The position numbers were made by a program, and so were the translations under genes. A stretch of DNA of 64,000 nt from NCBI GenBank assembly GCA_965237595.1, contig CBDEFY010000001.1, positions 569,751 to 633,750 on the forward strand, in the 5' to 3' direction. The notes under the pieces are model-generated. The model searched no databases, was not told where the DNA came from, and saw only the letters and a list, made by a program, of their open reading frames with translations. Positions 18,797-27,398 of this stretch are shown one piece after another; positions within the stretch are counted from its first letter, which is position 1, and each line of letters starts with the position of its first letter. The DNA is from UBA9611 sp965237595 (lineage in GTDB: Bacteria > Chloroflexota > Dehalococcoidia > Lucifugimonadales > UBA3495).

Positions 18797-19432
18797 CTAC
18801 CGACGCCTCAGACGTAGGTACACCACGGTCCCAATCACTACAACAACCGCCCCAGCAACCGCCAGGATGATTATCCACGTCCAACCCAGAGCCATGTCCT
18901 GTGATTGTTCGGGCGCTGGTCCGCCCGTCCCGGCTTGAGGGGCGCGGCCCTCCCCAAGCGCGTCGAGATCAGCTTGCGCCAGCCCAAGGAGGGCGGTTCG
19001 ACTGCATATGCCAACGGTGTAGCCGCCGTCGTCATAGTTGCTGTCGTGGGCATAGACGATGTACTCCTCTCCTTCGGCGAAGGCGAATCCGCAACTCCCG
19101 CCGGTCGGTGGGGTGGTGATGTACATGTCCGCATGGACAGCCCCCTTCCACACGGCGCTGACCTCGAAGCCAACCGTGGTGCGGTCCTCGGAGGAGACCG
19201 ACGCTGCATCGGGGTCGAAGGAGTGTTCAATCGAGACGACTCTCCCCGCGACGACTGCCGCAAACTTCTCCAGCTCTTCGGAAGGAGAACCGGGCACCGC
19301 ACACTTGCACGCATGAACCTGCCCCGGGTCCCCCAGGAACCAGAGGACACTCACTATGAGTGCAAGGCTCACTACGCCTACAGATATGACAGTAGACCTC
19401 ATCCCCTGACGCTTTGCCATCACTGGCCGCAT
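18797..19432 (-). CDS. TIMP/netrin-like secreted domain with C-terminal membrane anchor
   Basis: A 211-residue protein with a signal peptide (ISVGVVSLALIVSVLWFLG) and then HACKCAVPGSPSEELEKF, the N-terminal CxC motif and first helix of tissue-inhibitor-of-metalloproteinase-like (NTR) domains. The domain continues with VVAGRVVSIE and VWKGAV and has further Cys in GGSCGFAF and VGICSRT that could pair. A spacer rich in Gly/Ala leads to a transmembrane helix (TWIIILAVAGAVVVVIGTVV) and a short Arg-rich tail. The product would sit outside the membrane. Bacterial TIMP-like proteins have no settled role. It is a stand-alone gene between a dead IS1182 and the PD-(D/E)XK pair. Confidence 0.7.
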   Translation of the reverse strand: MRPVMAKRQGMRSTVISVGVVSLALIVSVLWFLGDPGQVHACKCAVPGSPSEELEKFAAVVAGRVVSIEHSFDPDAASVSSEDRTTVGFEVSAVWKGAVHADMYITTPPTGGSCGFAFAEGEEYIVYAHDSNYDDGGYTVGICSRTALLGLAQADLDALGEGRAPQAGTGGPAPEQSQDMALGWTWIIILAVAGAVVVVIGTVVYLRLRRR

Positions 19433-19562
19433 GATCCGCTCTCTTTCTGTCTTACCTTCAGTTCTAAAGTGTGTCTTTCATTGCATGAACTCCAGGAGGA
19501 ATTAGTCTGACGTTAGCCAGCGGGACCGGAGACGACCTGCCTTCGTGTCTAATGCGAGTTAC

Positions 19563-20543
19563 TCAACAGCCCGGCAAAAGCCGCCTGATCTCCTCCGTGC
19601 GGGCATCGAGCTTATCTGAGAGCTTCATGTACTTGCTCACGCGCCCAACGTACATTCGAGCGCCGACCACCGCAGCCGCAGAGATGGGTTCACTAACGCC
19701 AACGGATGTGAGCGCAGCGCCGGCAGAAGTCAGCATAGAAGCCTGAGCCACCTTCCTGCCGCGACGTCTGAGAGCCTCGTTCACGGCGGAACGGCCTGTC
19801 AGGACCCTCTTGCCCTCTATTATTACCGTGACGCCGATGGACACAACAGGGACGGAATCAAGCGTGAACTCGGCGCCATGGTGCATGGCGTCGGTCAGCG
19901 CAGATTCGCTCCACTCTTGGACCTGTGCCTTCGTGTCCTCAGTCATTTCACCGAGCGACATGGCCGCCGTAGAATAAACCTCGGGAGTGTTCGACGCGAA
20001 CTGCCCCATCTCTTCGGGGACGATGACCCTGATGTCGGGATACTTCTCCAGGTGCTCTTTGATATAACTCATCGAAGCGGTCGCCTTCAACTGGAGAATG
20101 TCCACTTGTTGGCCGATGCGATCACGTATCAGCAGGTCCCAACCAGGCTGCCTCGCAGATTCCGCTAGCGATACGGTCTCGCCATCACCGAGAACTATTC
20201 CGCCGACGCTATCTCCGCTGTTCAACTGGTCACGAACAAGGATCTCAAAGTACTTTCCCTTCAGGCCATCGGCAATTTTGCCGAGGTACTCTTCACTCTG
20301 ACCGCGCAAATCGCCCGGGCCTATGTTGGAATACTCATCAAGAGCCTCACGAAGCTGCGGATTCTCGCTGGGCTCGAAACCCAGATTCACAAGATCGTCA
20401 ATCCCCACATCAGCGGCGATTGCGGCCAGTTCAAGCACCTCGCGCTCGTCACGACGCCTGTATCGTTCACCGATCTCGATCAACGACCTGCGACTGGAGC
20501 GCCGGTAGGACGAAGCTATCTCCCTAATTTCATCGAACGCCAT
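19563..20543 (-). CDS. PD-(D/E)XK-like protein with hydrophobic C-terminus, partner of the PH-like gene
   Basis: About 326 residues starting at the ATG at 20543, which shares one base with the preceding stop (TGATG); a GTG three bases earlier is also possible. Residues ~97-160 look like a restriction-endonuclease fold: KGKYFEILVRD (Glu101), PGWDLLIRD (Asp137) and VDILQLKAT (Gln152-x-Lys154). The QxK variant of the last motif occurs in several nuclease families. Residues ~255-310 are Gly/Ala-rich and hydrophobic (ASMLTSAGAALTSVG) and may insert in or lie on a membrane. I know no named family with this layout. Coupling to the upstream membrane-anchored PH-like gene suggests a two-component effector/sensor unit; this is inference. 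Confidence 0.55.
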   Translation of the reverse strand: MAFDEIREIASSYRRSSRRSLIEIGERYRRRDEREVLELAAIAADVGIDDLVNLGFEPSENPQLREALDEYSNIGPGDLRGQSEEYLGKIADGLKGKYFEILVRDQLNSGDSVGGIVLGDGETVSLAESARQPGWDLLIRDRIGQQVDILQLKATASMSYIKEHLEKYPDIRVIVPEEMGQFASNTPEVYSTAAMSLGEMTEDTKAQVQEWSESALTDAMHHGAEFTLDSVPVVSIGVTVIIEGKRVLTGRSAVNEALRRRGRKVAQASMLTSAGAALTSVGVSEPISAAAVVGARMYVGRVSKYMKLSDKLDARTEEIRRLLPGC

Positions 20544-21796
20544 CACACAAACCTCAGAACTAGGCTTAGAACTGAGACCAGGACCGCAACGACACTTGCA
20601 ACCAACGCAGTCCGGTTCATCGACCCACCCCCGCCTTCGGCTGCGGGTCCAGAAACGACGGCCTCCGGGGGGCGGGCGGCATCGCCACCAGTCAGCAACT
20701 CAGGTACCCGCTCTGTGAGTCTGCTTACCGTCTGCTCTGTCGTACCCAGTTTCCCGACCACTTCAGACTGAGACGCCCGCAACTCTGAAAATCCGGCCTC
20801 AACACCCGAGATCAGCGTACTCACAGCATCGTTGTGCTCACGCAACTCAACAATCGCTGCATCTACCCTGGTCAACCGCGTATTGATCGCATCCTGAGAT
20901 CGACGCACCGCCTCCACCGAATTCTCCAACGCAACCAGCTTGCCCATCGCGGTCGCTTGGTCGCGGTGCAGCCCGACCAGTACATCGGTTGCGGTATCGA
21001 CGAACTCCTCGTACCTGCGAATGTCGCCACCGGTAGCCGTGTCGAACATCCCCTTCACCTTGCCCACCAGTCCACCCCCGTCCTCGGCTATCACGGGCGA
21101 GGCTATGTGCGGAGTACGACCCCTGATGATGTTCCCCATAACGACCACGGCGTCGCCGTCCTCGGTCGCGCACTCGAAATCACCCCTTGAGGAGATGAAT
21201 GCGATGCCCCGCTTCAACCATCCTGTCCGGACCTCGAACGCAGTGATGTCCTCGTAAACGCAGTCACGCTCTAACCCTTGTTGCGTCGCTATCAGGAGCC
21301 TCTGTTCCGTAGCCACCAAGGCGTTGCCGTCCGTCGTGACCATGATCCCCACGATGGCCTCGTCACTTTGAGTTGCATCCCCGATTACACCGAGCACCAT
21401 ATCTGACGGCATCTCACCACCGAGCACTCCCTCATTGACACCGGGCATAGCGGACCTGATGACATTGTACATCGCGACCACAGCAGCCTCATCTCCCGTG
21501 GAGCAGTACTGATTGTCGGACTCTGTCTCTATCCTGACGCCCCGCGTGAACCAGCTAGTTTCGACTTTGAGCTTTGTTATTGCGTCATACCGACACTCGA
21601 ATTTGATACCCTTCTTCTTTGCTACGAACACGCGGCTGTCAGTAGCGACCAGCCCTTCATCACCGTTGCACGGCATCACACCCTTGACAGGCTCCCGCTT
21701 TGCGATGCTCCGCTTGACTACGGTGAGCACTTCGCCGTTGAGGGGATTCTGCCCAACGACAGAGCTCTCGATCATATCTCGCAGGTCATTATTCAT
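20543..21796 (-). CDS. Tandem PH-like domains, coiled coil and C-terminal TM helix
   Basis: A 417-residue protein. Two homologous ~80-residue beta-rich units are seen: the first contains EGLVATDSRVFVAKKKGIKF and YDAITKLKVETSWFTRGVRI, the second ALVATEQRLLIATQQGLERD and YEDITAFEVRTGWLKRGIAF. Both match the pattern of bacterial PH-like (YokE-type) domains. Residues ~265-375 form a long coiled coil (RSQDAINTRLTRVDAAIVEL). A Pro/Gly-rich linker leads to a final transmembrane segment (TALVASVVAVLVSVLSLVL), so the bulk is cytoplasmic and tail-anchored. It is the first gene of a two-gene operon with the PD-(D/E)XK-like protein. Confidence 0.65.
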   Translation of the reverse strand: MNNDLRDMIESSVVGQNPLNGEVLTVVKRSIAKREPVKGVMPCNGDEGLVATDSRVFVAKKKGIKFECRYDAITKLKVETSWFTRGVRIETESDNQYCSTGDEAAVVAMYNVIRSAMPGVNEGVLGGEMPSDMVLGVIGDATQSDEAIVGIMVTTDGNALVATEQRLLIATQQGLERDCVYEDITAFEVRTGWLKRGIAFISSRGDFECATEDGDAVVVMGNIIRGRTPHIASPVIAEDGGGLVGKVKGMFDTATGGDIRRYEEFVDTATDVLVGLHRDQATAMGKLVALENSVEAVRRSQDAINTRLTRVDAAIVELREHNDAVSTLISGVEAGFSELRASQSEVVGKLGTTEQTVSRLTERVPELLTGGDAARPPEAVVSGPAAEGGGGSMNRTALVASVVAVLVSVLSLVLRFV

Positions 21797-21825
21797 AGAT
21801 CAACCTCCGAAATCTTGTCCTATTC

Positions 21826-22350
21826 CAGCCACCTCTGGAAACATAGGATAAAGCTCCCGCCGAGTCTCTGACCTGCCAGGGTTGGGGGCTCGGTCCGCCA
21901 TCCTAGGCTGCACCACACCACCGCCGACCCTAGCTCACATTGTCGCCGTTGCACCTCTGCGAAGACAAGGTCGGTCCCGGCGATACCGTCTAGGTCCCCC
22001 ATCAACACTAACCAGCAGAGGCAAGAGGGTGACGGTGATTCCGGCTCGGCAGCAATATGGGTAAGGCCCAGGGCATCATCCAGCTCTCGAATGGGCAAGA
22101 GTCCGGCATCGGAAGTGATGGTGGCACCGTGAAACTCCAGACGGACTTTGGGGTTGAACTGGAGCCGGAGAGGGGTTTTGTCGCCGTCACCCATCAGGTG
22201 CCTCCGGGGTTGTTACGCTATCTGAAGAATCTTACTATTCTAATGAATGTATTATAGCCGAGATGTTGGTGAAAAGTTCATGAGACGACTACAAAAGCAA
22301 GAACGTTGCCTATATACCGCATCACACTGTTATCCTAACTGGGAAATATG
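21826..22350 (-). mobile_element. IS1380 end with first 49 transposase codons, fused to unknown sequence
   Basis: From 22350 down to ~22052 the DNA matches the right end of the two complete IS1380 copies at 49124 and 55224: the terminal TTTCCCAG repeat, the AT-rich leader and the transposase N-terminus MGDGDKTPLRLQFNPKVRLE through GLTHIAA. The match stops abruptly at ~22051. 21826-22050 stays open in the same frame but has no recognisable content and is probably another junction fragment. Confidence 0.75.
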
Positions 22351-22421
22351 GGTCAAGATGAAGCCGAATTTCGCTACGGTCTAGAGCACGTGCCCAACGT
22401 ACAAGTCATCGTGGTGAAACA

Positions 22422-22574
22422 CTAAACCAATACCAAGGTGGGATGTGCATTCCGGGGGTCTTGACGACGACCAAAAGGACTCCGCGGCAACTCATATCAC
22501 CCTTAGGCCCCAACTGGGTGGGCACCGACAGTGCGGTCTAGCGATATGTACATTTCACCTTGGCTTTAGTTTAG
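22422..22574. mobile_element. MITE copy 1 (153 bp), derived from the IS630 type at 1901
   Basis: Terminal inverted repeats of ~29 bases start CTAAACC at the left and end TTTAG at the right, with CCAAGGTG shared. They closely match the right end of the IS630 remnant at 2950-2979. The interior has no coding capacity. 22575-22907 holds no gene or signal I can support apart from the ribosome-binding site of the next gene. Confidence 0.75.
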
Positions 22575-22907
22575 ATGCTCGTACAAGACACCTAGATCCG
22601 TTTTCCGCTCCCGGCTGTCGCCGGGGGATTTACTGAATAACGGAACAGGATCGGAACTATCCATTCCAGGACAACTCAGAAGGTCCCGTACCGACTTGTG
22701 CCAATTTACGCGTCCGGCTTCATTCGCCACCCCTCCACGATCAATGAAGAGAAACTTGGAACCTTCAGATGCAGAGTCTATAACAGTGCGAAATACTCAG
22801 GCGCCTCTCTTTTGCACCCGCTAGCCCCAACATTAAGGGACAATTGACGCGTCGCGCTACCATCCTTAGAATCATGCAAGATGCCACCACTTTGAGGAGC
22901 ATGCGCC

Positions 22908-24005
22908 GTGACAAACAAGATTCGCTTGGGGTTTGTGGGAGCTAACGTTAATTCGACCTGGTCATCCCAGTCGCACTTCCCGGCGCTACTGGCCAGTCCG
23001 GATGTCGAGCTAACCGCGGTTTGCACCACCAGGCCGGAGAGCGCGGAAGAAGCGCGCCAAGCGTTTGGAGCGAAACTTGCCTTCCACGATTTCCGGGCAA
23101 TGGTGGCGTCGACAGAGATCGACGCGGTGGCCGTGGTAGTGCGGGTGCCATCGCACTATGAGCCAACGAAGGCCGCCATCGAAGCCGGCAAGCACGTCTA
23201 CACCGAGTGGCCACTGGGCCGGACTACCGCCGAAGCCGAAGAGCTGGCAGCGCTTGCTCGGGCCAAAGGGGTGCAGACGGCGGTCGGCCTGCAATCGCGG
23301 GTCAGCCCCGCATTGCTATACATCAAGGAGCTAATCGACGCCGGCTATGTGGGCGAGGTGCTGTCCTGTCATGTCACCACGATGCGTGACGGCGCGTTGG
23401 AACGCCCTTCCAGCCGCACTTGGCAGCGCGATGCCAGCCTCGGCGCGAACACGCTGACCATCGCCAACGGGCACGTCATTGACGCCTTGCGCTTCGTGGT
23501 GGGTAACTTCACACGGGTGGCGTGCATGGTCACGACCCAGGTACCGCAAATTTATGAGACCGATACTCAGCAATTTGTGGAGGTCACCTCCCCGGACAAC
23601 GTGCGAGTATGCGGACAGCTAGAGAGCGGCGCGTCTGCGTCGGTCCATGTCGCAGCTGTCCCCTGGGCCGGCGGCGGCTTTCGAATGGAGATCTACGGTC
23701 GGGAAGGCACGCTGGTAACCACTGGAAGCGTCTCGTCTCAGCGCGGTGAGATGCTACGCGTGCAAGGCGCAAAGGGAAGCCACGAGTTGAGCGATCTGAC
23801 TATACCCGAGCGATTCGTATATGTCCCGGCCGACTTCCCCCGCGGCGATCCGTTCAACGTCGGTCAGATGTATGCCCTGTTTGCCGAGGCGATCCGAACC
23901 GGTCAGTGCCGCCTGCCGACGTTCGACATCGCGGTTGACCTGCATCGCTTTGTTGATACGATAAAGCGGGCGTCGGATACGGGTAGGGAGCTCCCTGTCG
24001 CCTGA
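22908..24005 (+). CDS. Gfo/Idh/MocA-family NAD(P)-dependent oxidoreductase
   Basis: A 365-residue protein with the Rossmann start IRLGFVGANV, the family helix ALLASPDVELTAVCTTRPES, and EWPLGRT in place of the usual EKP motif whose Lys is catalytic. The C-terminal beta-sheet domain is recognisable from SLGANTLTIANGHVIDALRF (His at the usual active-site position) onward. Enzymes of this family oxidise or reduce sugars and cyclitols; no substrate can be read from sequence. The Lys-to-Trp change in the EKP motif suggests altered chemistry or a non-dehydrogenase role. The GTG start is preceded by GAGGAG eight bases upstream. It is monocistronic, in clean DNA between a MITE and an IS3. Confidence 0.85.
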   Translation: MTNKIRLGFVGANVNSTWSSQSHFPALLASPDVELTAVCTTRPESAEEARQAFGAKLAFHDFRAMVASTEIDAVAVVVRVPSHYEPTKAAIEAGKHVYTEWPLGRTTAEAEELAALARAKGVQTAVGLQSRVSPALLYIKELIDAGYVGEVLSCHVTTMRDGALERPSSRTWQRDASLGANTLTIANGHVIDALRFVVGNFTRVACMVTTQVPQIYETDTQQFVEVTSPDNVRVCGQLESGASASVHVAAVPWAGGGFRMEIYGREGTLVTTGSVSSQRGEMLRVQGAKGSHELSDLTIPERFVYVPADFPRGDPFNVGQMYALFAEAIRTGQCRLPTFDIAVDLHRFVDTIKRASDTGRELPVA

Positions 24006-24402
24006 GGAGACTTTTTCGTAAAAACGGGATAGATATCATCTAAGCGGGCCGGACCATGGTGCAGGGAAATCTCATTGGTGTTGCGGCCTATGGCGCGACA
24101 GATCTTGGCAATGAGCCACTCCTATTTGCAACGCTCAATCCCTCTAATACTCCTGCTGATCCCCGTAGCTACGGCAGACTAAAATTCAACCGTTCGGAAA
24201 AGACTTGGTTTTGGACTTGACAACACATATTTGGCCAAGGCCTCAACCACTAAACCAGGTGCTGGGCTGGTGCTCAGAGCAAATATCCACCGTTACTCCA
24301 CCCGATCTCTTTCAGGCTACCGTCCCCACGCCAGCATATCCGGGACATTACTCCTACACTTGGCATTTTGGGGCATCCTTACACATGCGGCATCCGGTTG
24401 AC
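24006..24402. other. 397-base non-coding stretch
   Basis: No open frame with family features, no RNA gene and no clear repeat is visible between the oxidoreductase stop and the IS3 left end. A weak AAAACGGG/TTTTTCG palindrome just after the stop (24010-24028) could be a terminator remnant. Confidence 0.4.
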
Positions 24403-24416
24403 TGAGGTGGACCCAA

Positions 24417-25361
24417 TCAGTTGGACAGGTTTGGTGCAAAACCAAGTGAGAGTTCCGCCGTCTTTCCAAGGTCTGAGAATGCTCTGCTTGGTGTCCGTTT
24501 CCCATTGATTGACCGTTCATCTGATGGCGCCAAGTCTCCTTTGAACACCTCAGCCGGTGTCCGGTAGCCCAAGGCTTGGTGGGGTCTTTGGTTGTTGTAG
24601 AAGCTGAAGTATGCGTCAAGCCCGGCCTTGGCTTCTCGCCCGTTGGAGTAGGCCTTCAGGTAGACCTCCTCGTACTTAACCGTGCGCCACAGCCGCTCCA
24701 ACAAGATGTTGTCGGTGTAGCGTCCCTTCCCGTCCATGCTGATTCTCACTCCGTGCTGCTCTAGGAGACCGGTAAAGGCTTCGCCGGTGAACTGGCTGCC
24801 CTGGTCGGTGTTGAAGACCTCTGGCTTCCCCTTGCCAAGCGCTTCCTCCAATGTCTCGACACAGAAATCAGCATCCAAGGTGTTGGAAAGACGCCAGGCC
24901 ACCACGTACCGCGTGTACCAATCCATGATGGCCACCAGGTATAAGAAACCCTTGGCCATGGGGATGTAGGTGATGTCGGCGGCCCACACCTGATTTGGTC
25001 TGGTGATCTCCATGCCGCTCAGGAGGTAGGGATACACCTTGTGCCCTGGCCCCGGCTTGCTGGTCCGGGGCCACCGGTAGATGGCACGTAGTCCCATGGT
25101 CCGCATCAGACGCTGGACCCGCTTCCGGTTCACCCTGTGACCTTGAGTGCCCAGCCAGACCCTCATGCGCCGCGACCCGTAGAAGGGGGTACTTAGGTAC
25201 TGGTGGTCCATCGCCTTCATCACGGTCAGGTTCTCCGAGCAAGTCCCCTTGCGCCGGTAGTTTAGGCTGGACCTGCTGATGCTCAGTAAGGCGCACTGTC
25301 TCACTGTGGACAAGGCTGGGTGCCGCCGGTCCACCATCTCCCGCCGCCGCTCCCGGCTCAT
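24417..25361 (-). CDS. IS3 OrfB transposase, copy 1
   Basis: A 314-residue OrfB with the HTH_21-like helix (SISRSSLNYRR, YGSRRMRVWL) and the integrase core: VWAADITYIPM (Asp), VFNTDQGSQF (Asp) and NILLERLWRTVKYEE (Glu), ending PHQALGYRTPAEVF. It starts in an ATGA overlap with the orfA stop. Intact; could supply transposase for all three copies. Confidence 0.9.
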   Translation of the reverse strand: MSRERRREMVDRRHPALSTVRQCALLSISRSSLNYRRKGTCSENLTVMKAMDHQYLSTPFYGSRRMRVWLGTQGHRVNRKRVQRLMRTMGLRAIYRWPRTSKPGPGHKVYPYLLSGMEITRPNQVWAADITYIPMAKGFLYLVAIMDWYTRYVVAWRLSNTLDADFCVETLEEALGKGKPEVFNTDQGSQFTGEAFTGLLEQHGVRISMDGKGRYTDNILLERLWRTVKYEEVYLKAYSNGREAKAGLDAYFSFYNNQRPHQALGYRTPAEVFKGDLAPSDERSINGKRTPSRAFSDLGKTAELSLGFAPNLSN

Positions 25362-25642
25362 GGACCGAGCCTCTCCACCAAGAAATCCCGCTCAACCTTC
25401 AGTTGGCCGATCTGCTGATAGAGCCGGGCAACAAGGACCCCATCGCTCTTCTGGCGTTTGTCTTGGTTCCCACCAAAGACGCCGACCGCTCCTTCCAACA
25501 AGGACTTCTTCCAGGCCTGGATCTGCCCGGGATGGACCTCGTAGCGGGCGGCCAGTTGGGCCACCGTCTCTTCACCCTTCACCGCTTCCAGGGCCACCTT
25601 GGCCTTGAATGTTGGGCTGTGCTTCCTCCGCTCTTTTGACAT
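25358..25642 (-). CDS. IS3 OrfA, copy 1
   Basis: A 94-residue helix-turn-helix protein (FKAKVALEAVKGEETVAQLA, YEVHPGQIQAWKKSLLEGA) with a leucine-zipper-like C-terminus (LYQQIGQLKVERDFL). The ATG at 25642 is chosen because GGGAGGAG lies six bases before it. OrfA binds the element ends and in IS3 elements can be fused to OrfB by frameshifting; here the overlap is ATGA. Confidence 0.85.
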   Translation of the reverse strand: MSKERRKHSPTFKAKVALEAVKGEETVAQLAARYEVHPGQIQAWKKSLLEGAVGVFGGNQDKRQKSDGVLVARLYQQIGQLKVERDFLVERLGP

Positions 25643-25808
25643 GTCCCACTCCTCCCTCACAGCAACAGCTGTGGCTATTTTAGGAGCAGAACTCTCACTT
25701 AACCACCCGTCCGAATTTCCGGGTCCACCTCAAAGAGCACCATAGGCCAAGTATCGCCGGGTGCTCAGTCCAATATTCCCCACTCATCATTTCAATGATT
25801 TCGTACTA

Positions 25809-25960
25809 CTAAACTGGAGCCAAGGTGGAATGCGCATATGGTGGGAGTCAAACGACCGAGCCGGGTCATTCTCAAAGTACGGATGAGAGGGATTCACTGT
25901 GGCAACCCAGCTGATCATCATCCCCACTTAAATGTACATCCCACCTTGGCTTTAGTTTAG
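25809..25960. mobile_element. MITE copy 2 (152 bp)
   Basis: Same terminal inverted repeats as the copy at 22422 (CTAAACTGGAGCCAAGGTGG against CCCACCTTGGCTTTAGTTTAG read inward) and nearly the same length, but with a diverged interior. Non-coding; presumably moved in trans by an IS630 transposase of the type found at 1901. Confidence 0.75.
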
Positions 25961-26158
25961 GTGCTGCGGCTGCCAGCGAGTGCTTTCACTCGCCAACCCG
26001 CCCCTAAATGTTGACAATTCAACTGCCCGCCGTTAGCGTTGGCCTTTGTACCATAGCAGCAGGCGGAACGATGGTAGCTGCCAGTATGAGGAACGGGGCG
26101 CGGCGTACCCGGATACCGCGCCCCCGGCCCGCAGGCGTGGTTAAGACGCCGGGGCATA

Positions 26159-27031
26159 GTGGCCATTATGACACAACCCGCCCTGATTCCCGGAATCACA
26201 ATGGACGCTTGCCGCGCCGCCCTCCGGTATCTTCCCCATGACGGAACACCGGGATACCGGGCAGCTTGTATCGTTGACCTTGCGAGTGAAGCTGTCCGCA
26301 ATGCCGTCCGTGAATCCGCCCTGAACATTCCCGGCGTGGATGTTGCCAATCCCGCCGACGTAAGCCGCGCCGCCCTTGATACTGCCCGCGATGGTTTGAT
26401 AGACGCCCTTGAACACTCGCTAGGTGAGCACGGGCGCGGCTGGCAATCCAGCGGCCCGGACGCCGACGGGCTGCTACCGCAAGCCTTCGTTGACCGTTAC
26501 AACCGCGCCGCCGACGCCCGCGAAGGCGGCGAGTATGGCGATGTAGAGGACGGCAACGCGATGGTGGACGCCATAGCCGCCCTTTACGTCGACGCCGACG
26601 CTGGCGATGATTCCACGGTTGCCTACCTTCGCAGACTGTCCACAACTGAACTGCTAGCACTGGCAGCCTTCAACACAAGTTTCGCGGCCCTTGACCTTTC
26701 CCTACTGGCAGACAGCCCGAAAACCGGCGTTGACCGCAACGCCCGGCTGATACAGGCGATTCACCATACCGCCCAAGCCCGCGTTGTGCTGAATCGGATT
26801 GACGAATGGGAGTTGCCCGATGATGCTTTATCTAGCGCCTATGGGCCGGAAGTCCGCAAGGCAGCCCGGCAGTTGGGATACTGGATAAACCGGCTGTTGG
26901 CGGAAGTTGGGCAAGGTGGTCAACAGCAGCCCGATGTTGAGAACTGCCAGAACTGCGGGCAGCCCCCTGACCATCCCGCGCAACACGGGCCGGGGTTGTG
27001 CTACTGCAACCCGTATCCGCCGTTGCCTTGA
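26159..27031 (+). CDS. Hypothetical phage/element protein with C-terminal Cys cluster
   Basis: A 290-residue, acidic, Ala-rich protein. I do not recognise the family. The N-terminal half is helical; TVAYLRRLSTTELLALAAF and ARLIQAIHHTAQARVVLNRI are amphipathic. The last 40 residues contain CQNCGQPPDHPAQHGPGLCY, a probable metal-binding knuckle (C-x2-C...C-x-C). Its last third (from 26755) lies within the left arm of the 3.1-kb inverted repeat, so the same C-terminus reappears at ~43812-44088 fused to a different N-terminus. Small element-type genes beside that copy suggest a phage or satellite origin. Confidence 0.6.
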   Translation: MAIMTQPALIPGITMDACRAALRYLPHDGTPGYRAACIVDLASEAVRNAVRESALNIPGVDVANPADVSRAALDTARDGLIDALEHSLGEHGRGWQSSGPDADGLLPQAFVDRYNRAADAREGGEYGDVEDGNAMVDAIAALYVDADAGDDSTVAYLRRLSTTELLALAAFNTSFAALDLSLLADSPKTGVDRNARLIQAIHHTAQARVVLNRIDEWELPDDALSSAYGPEVRKAARQLGYWINRLLAEVGQGGQQQPDVENCQNCGQPPDHPAQHGPGLCYCNPYPPLP

Positions 27032-27200
27032 ACGTCCTCTACGCCGCCCCGTGGGACTTCCAGCAGCCCCACGGGGCGGTTGCTTCTCTCCTATGCCGTC
27101 CGGCATTGACAATTGCAAACACCAGCGTTTTGAGTACTTTTGAGTGCGTGGATGCTGCTGGCAGCCCTAAAATGGCCTGATTCGTAGCTAAATACGGATA

Positions 27201-27226
27201 GGTTCGACTCCCTCGTACCCCCGCCA
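27201..27226 (+). other. tRNA 3'-end-like attachment site (att), left arm
   Basis: GGTTCGACTCCCTCGTACCC followed by CCGCCA looks like the T-loop, acceptor strand and CCA end of a tRNA or tmRNA gene, but no matching 5' half is present upstream. The same core (TCGACTCCCTCG, then CCCGCCA) ends the tRNA-Sec-like gene beside the P4-type integrase, so this is probably a recombination site of that integrase class. Confidence 0.55.
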
Positions 27227-27398
27227 ATGTTTTTAGGCGTGAAATCGCCCGATATCTGCTAATAAAAAGCCGCCGTACCGTTATGGCCGGGGCCCACAGG
27301 GCGCCCTAAATATAAAGCCGTGCTATTCTGTCGCAGCCTGTGCTCACGAGTCCGGTATAATCCGTCGAACAATACCTATTCATAAAGGAGAAACTGTT

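Larger units (their letters stand above)
24403..25732. mobile_element. IS3-family element, copy 1 (complete)
   Basis: A 1330-bp element with ends TGAGGTGGACCC (24403) and GGGTCCACCTCA (to 25732). It carries the overlapping orfA/orfB typical of IS3. Two further near-identical copies lie at 29867 and 50951. No 3-bp target duplication is visible, unlike copy 3. Confidence 0.9.

Noticed and set aside
27130..27226. Complete tmRNA or tRNA gene
   Set aside because: Only the 3' T-loop/CCA-like end is recognisable; no pairing 5' half was found, so it is listed as an attachment site.
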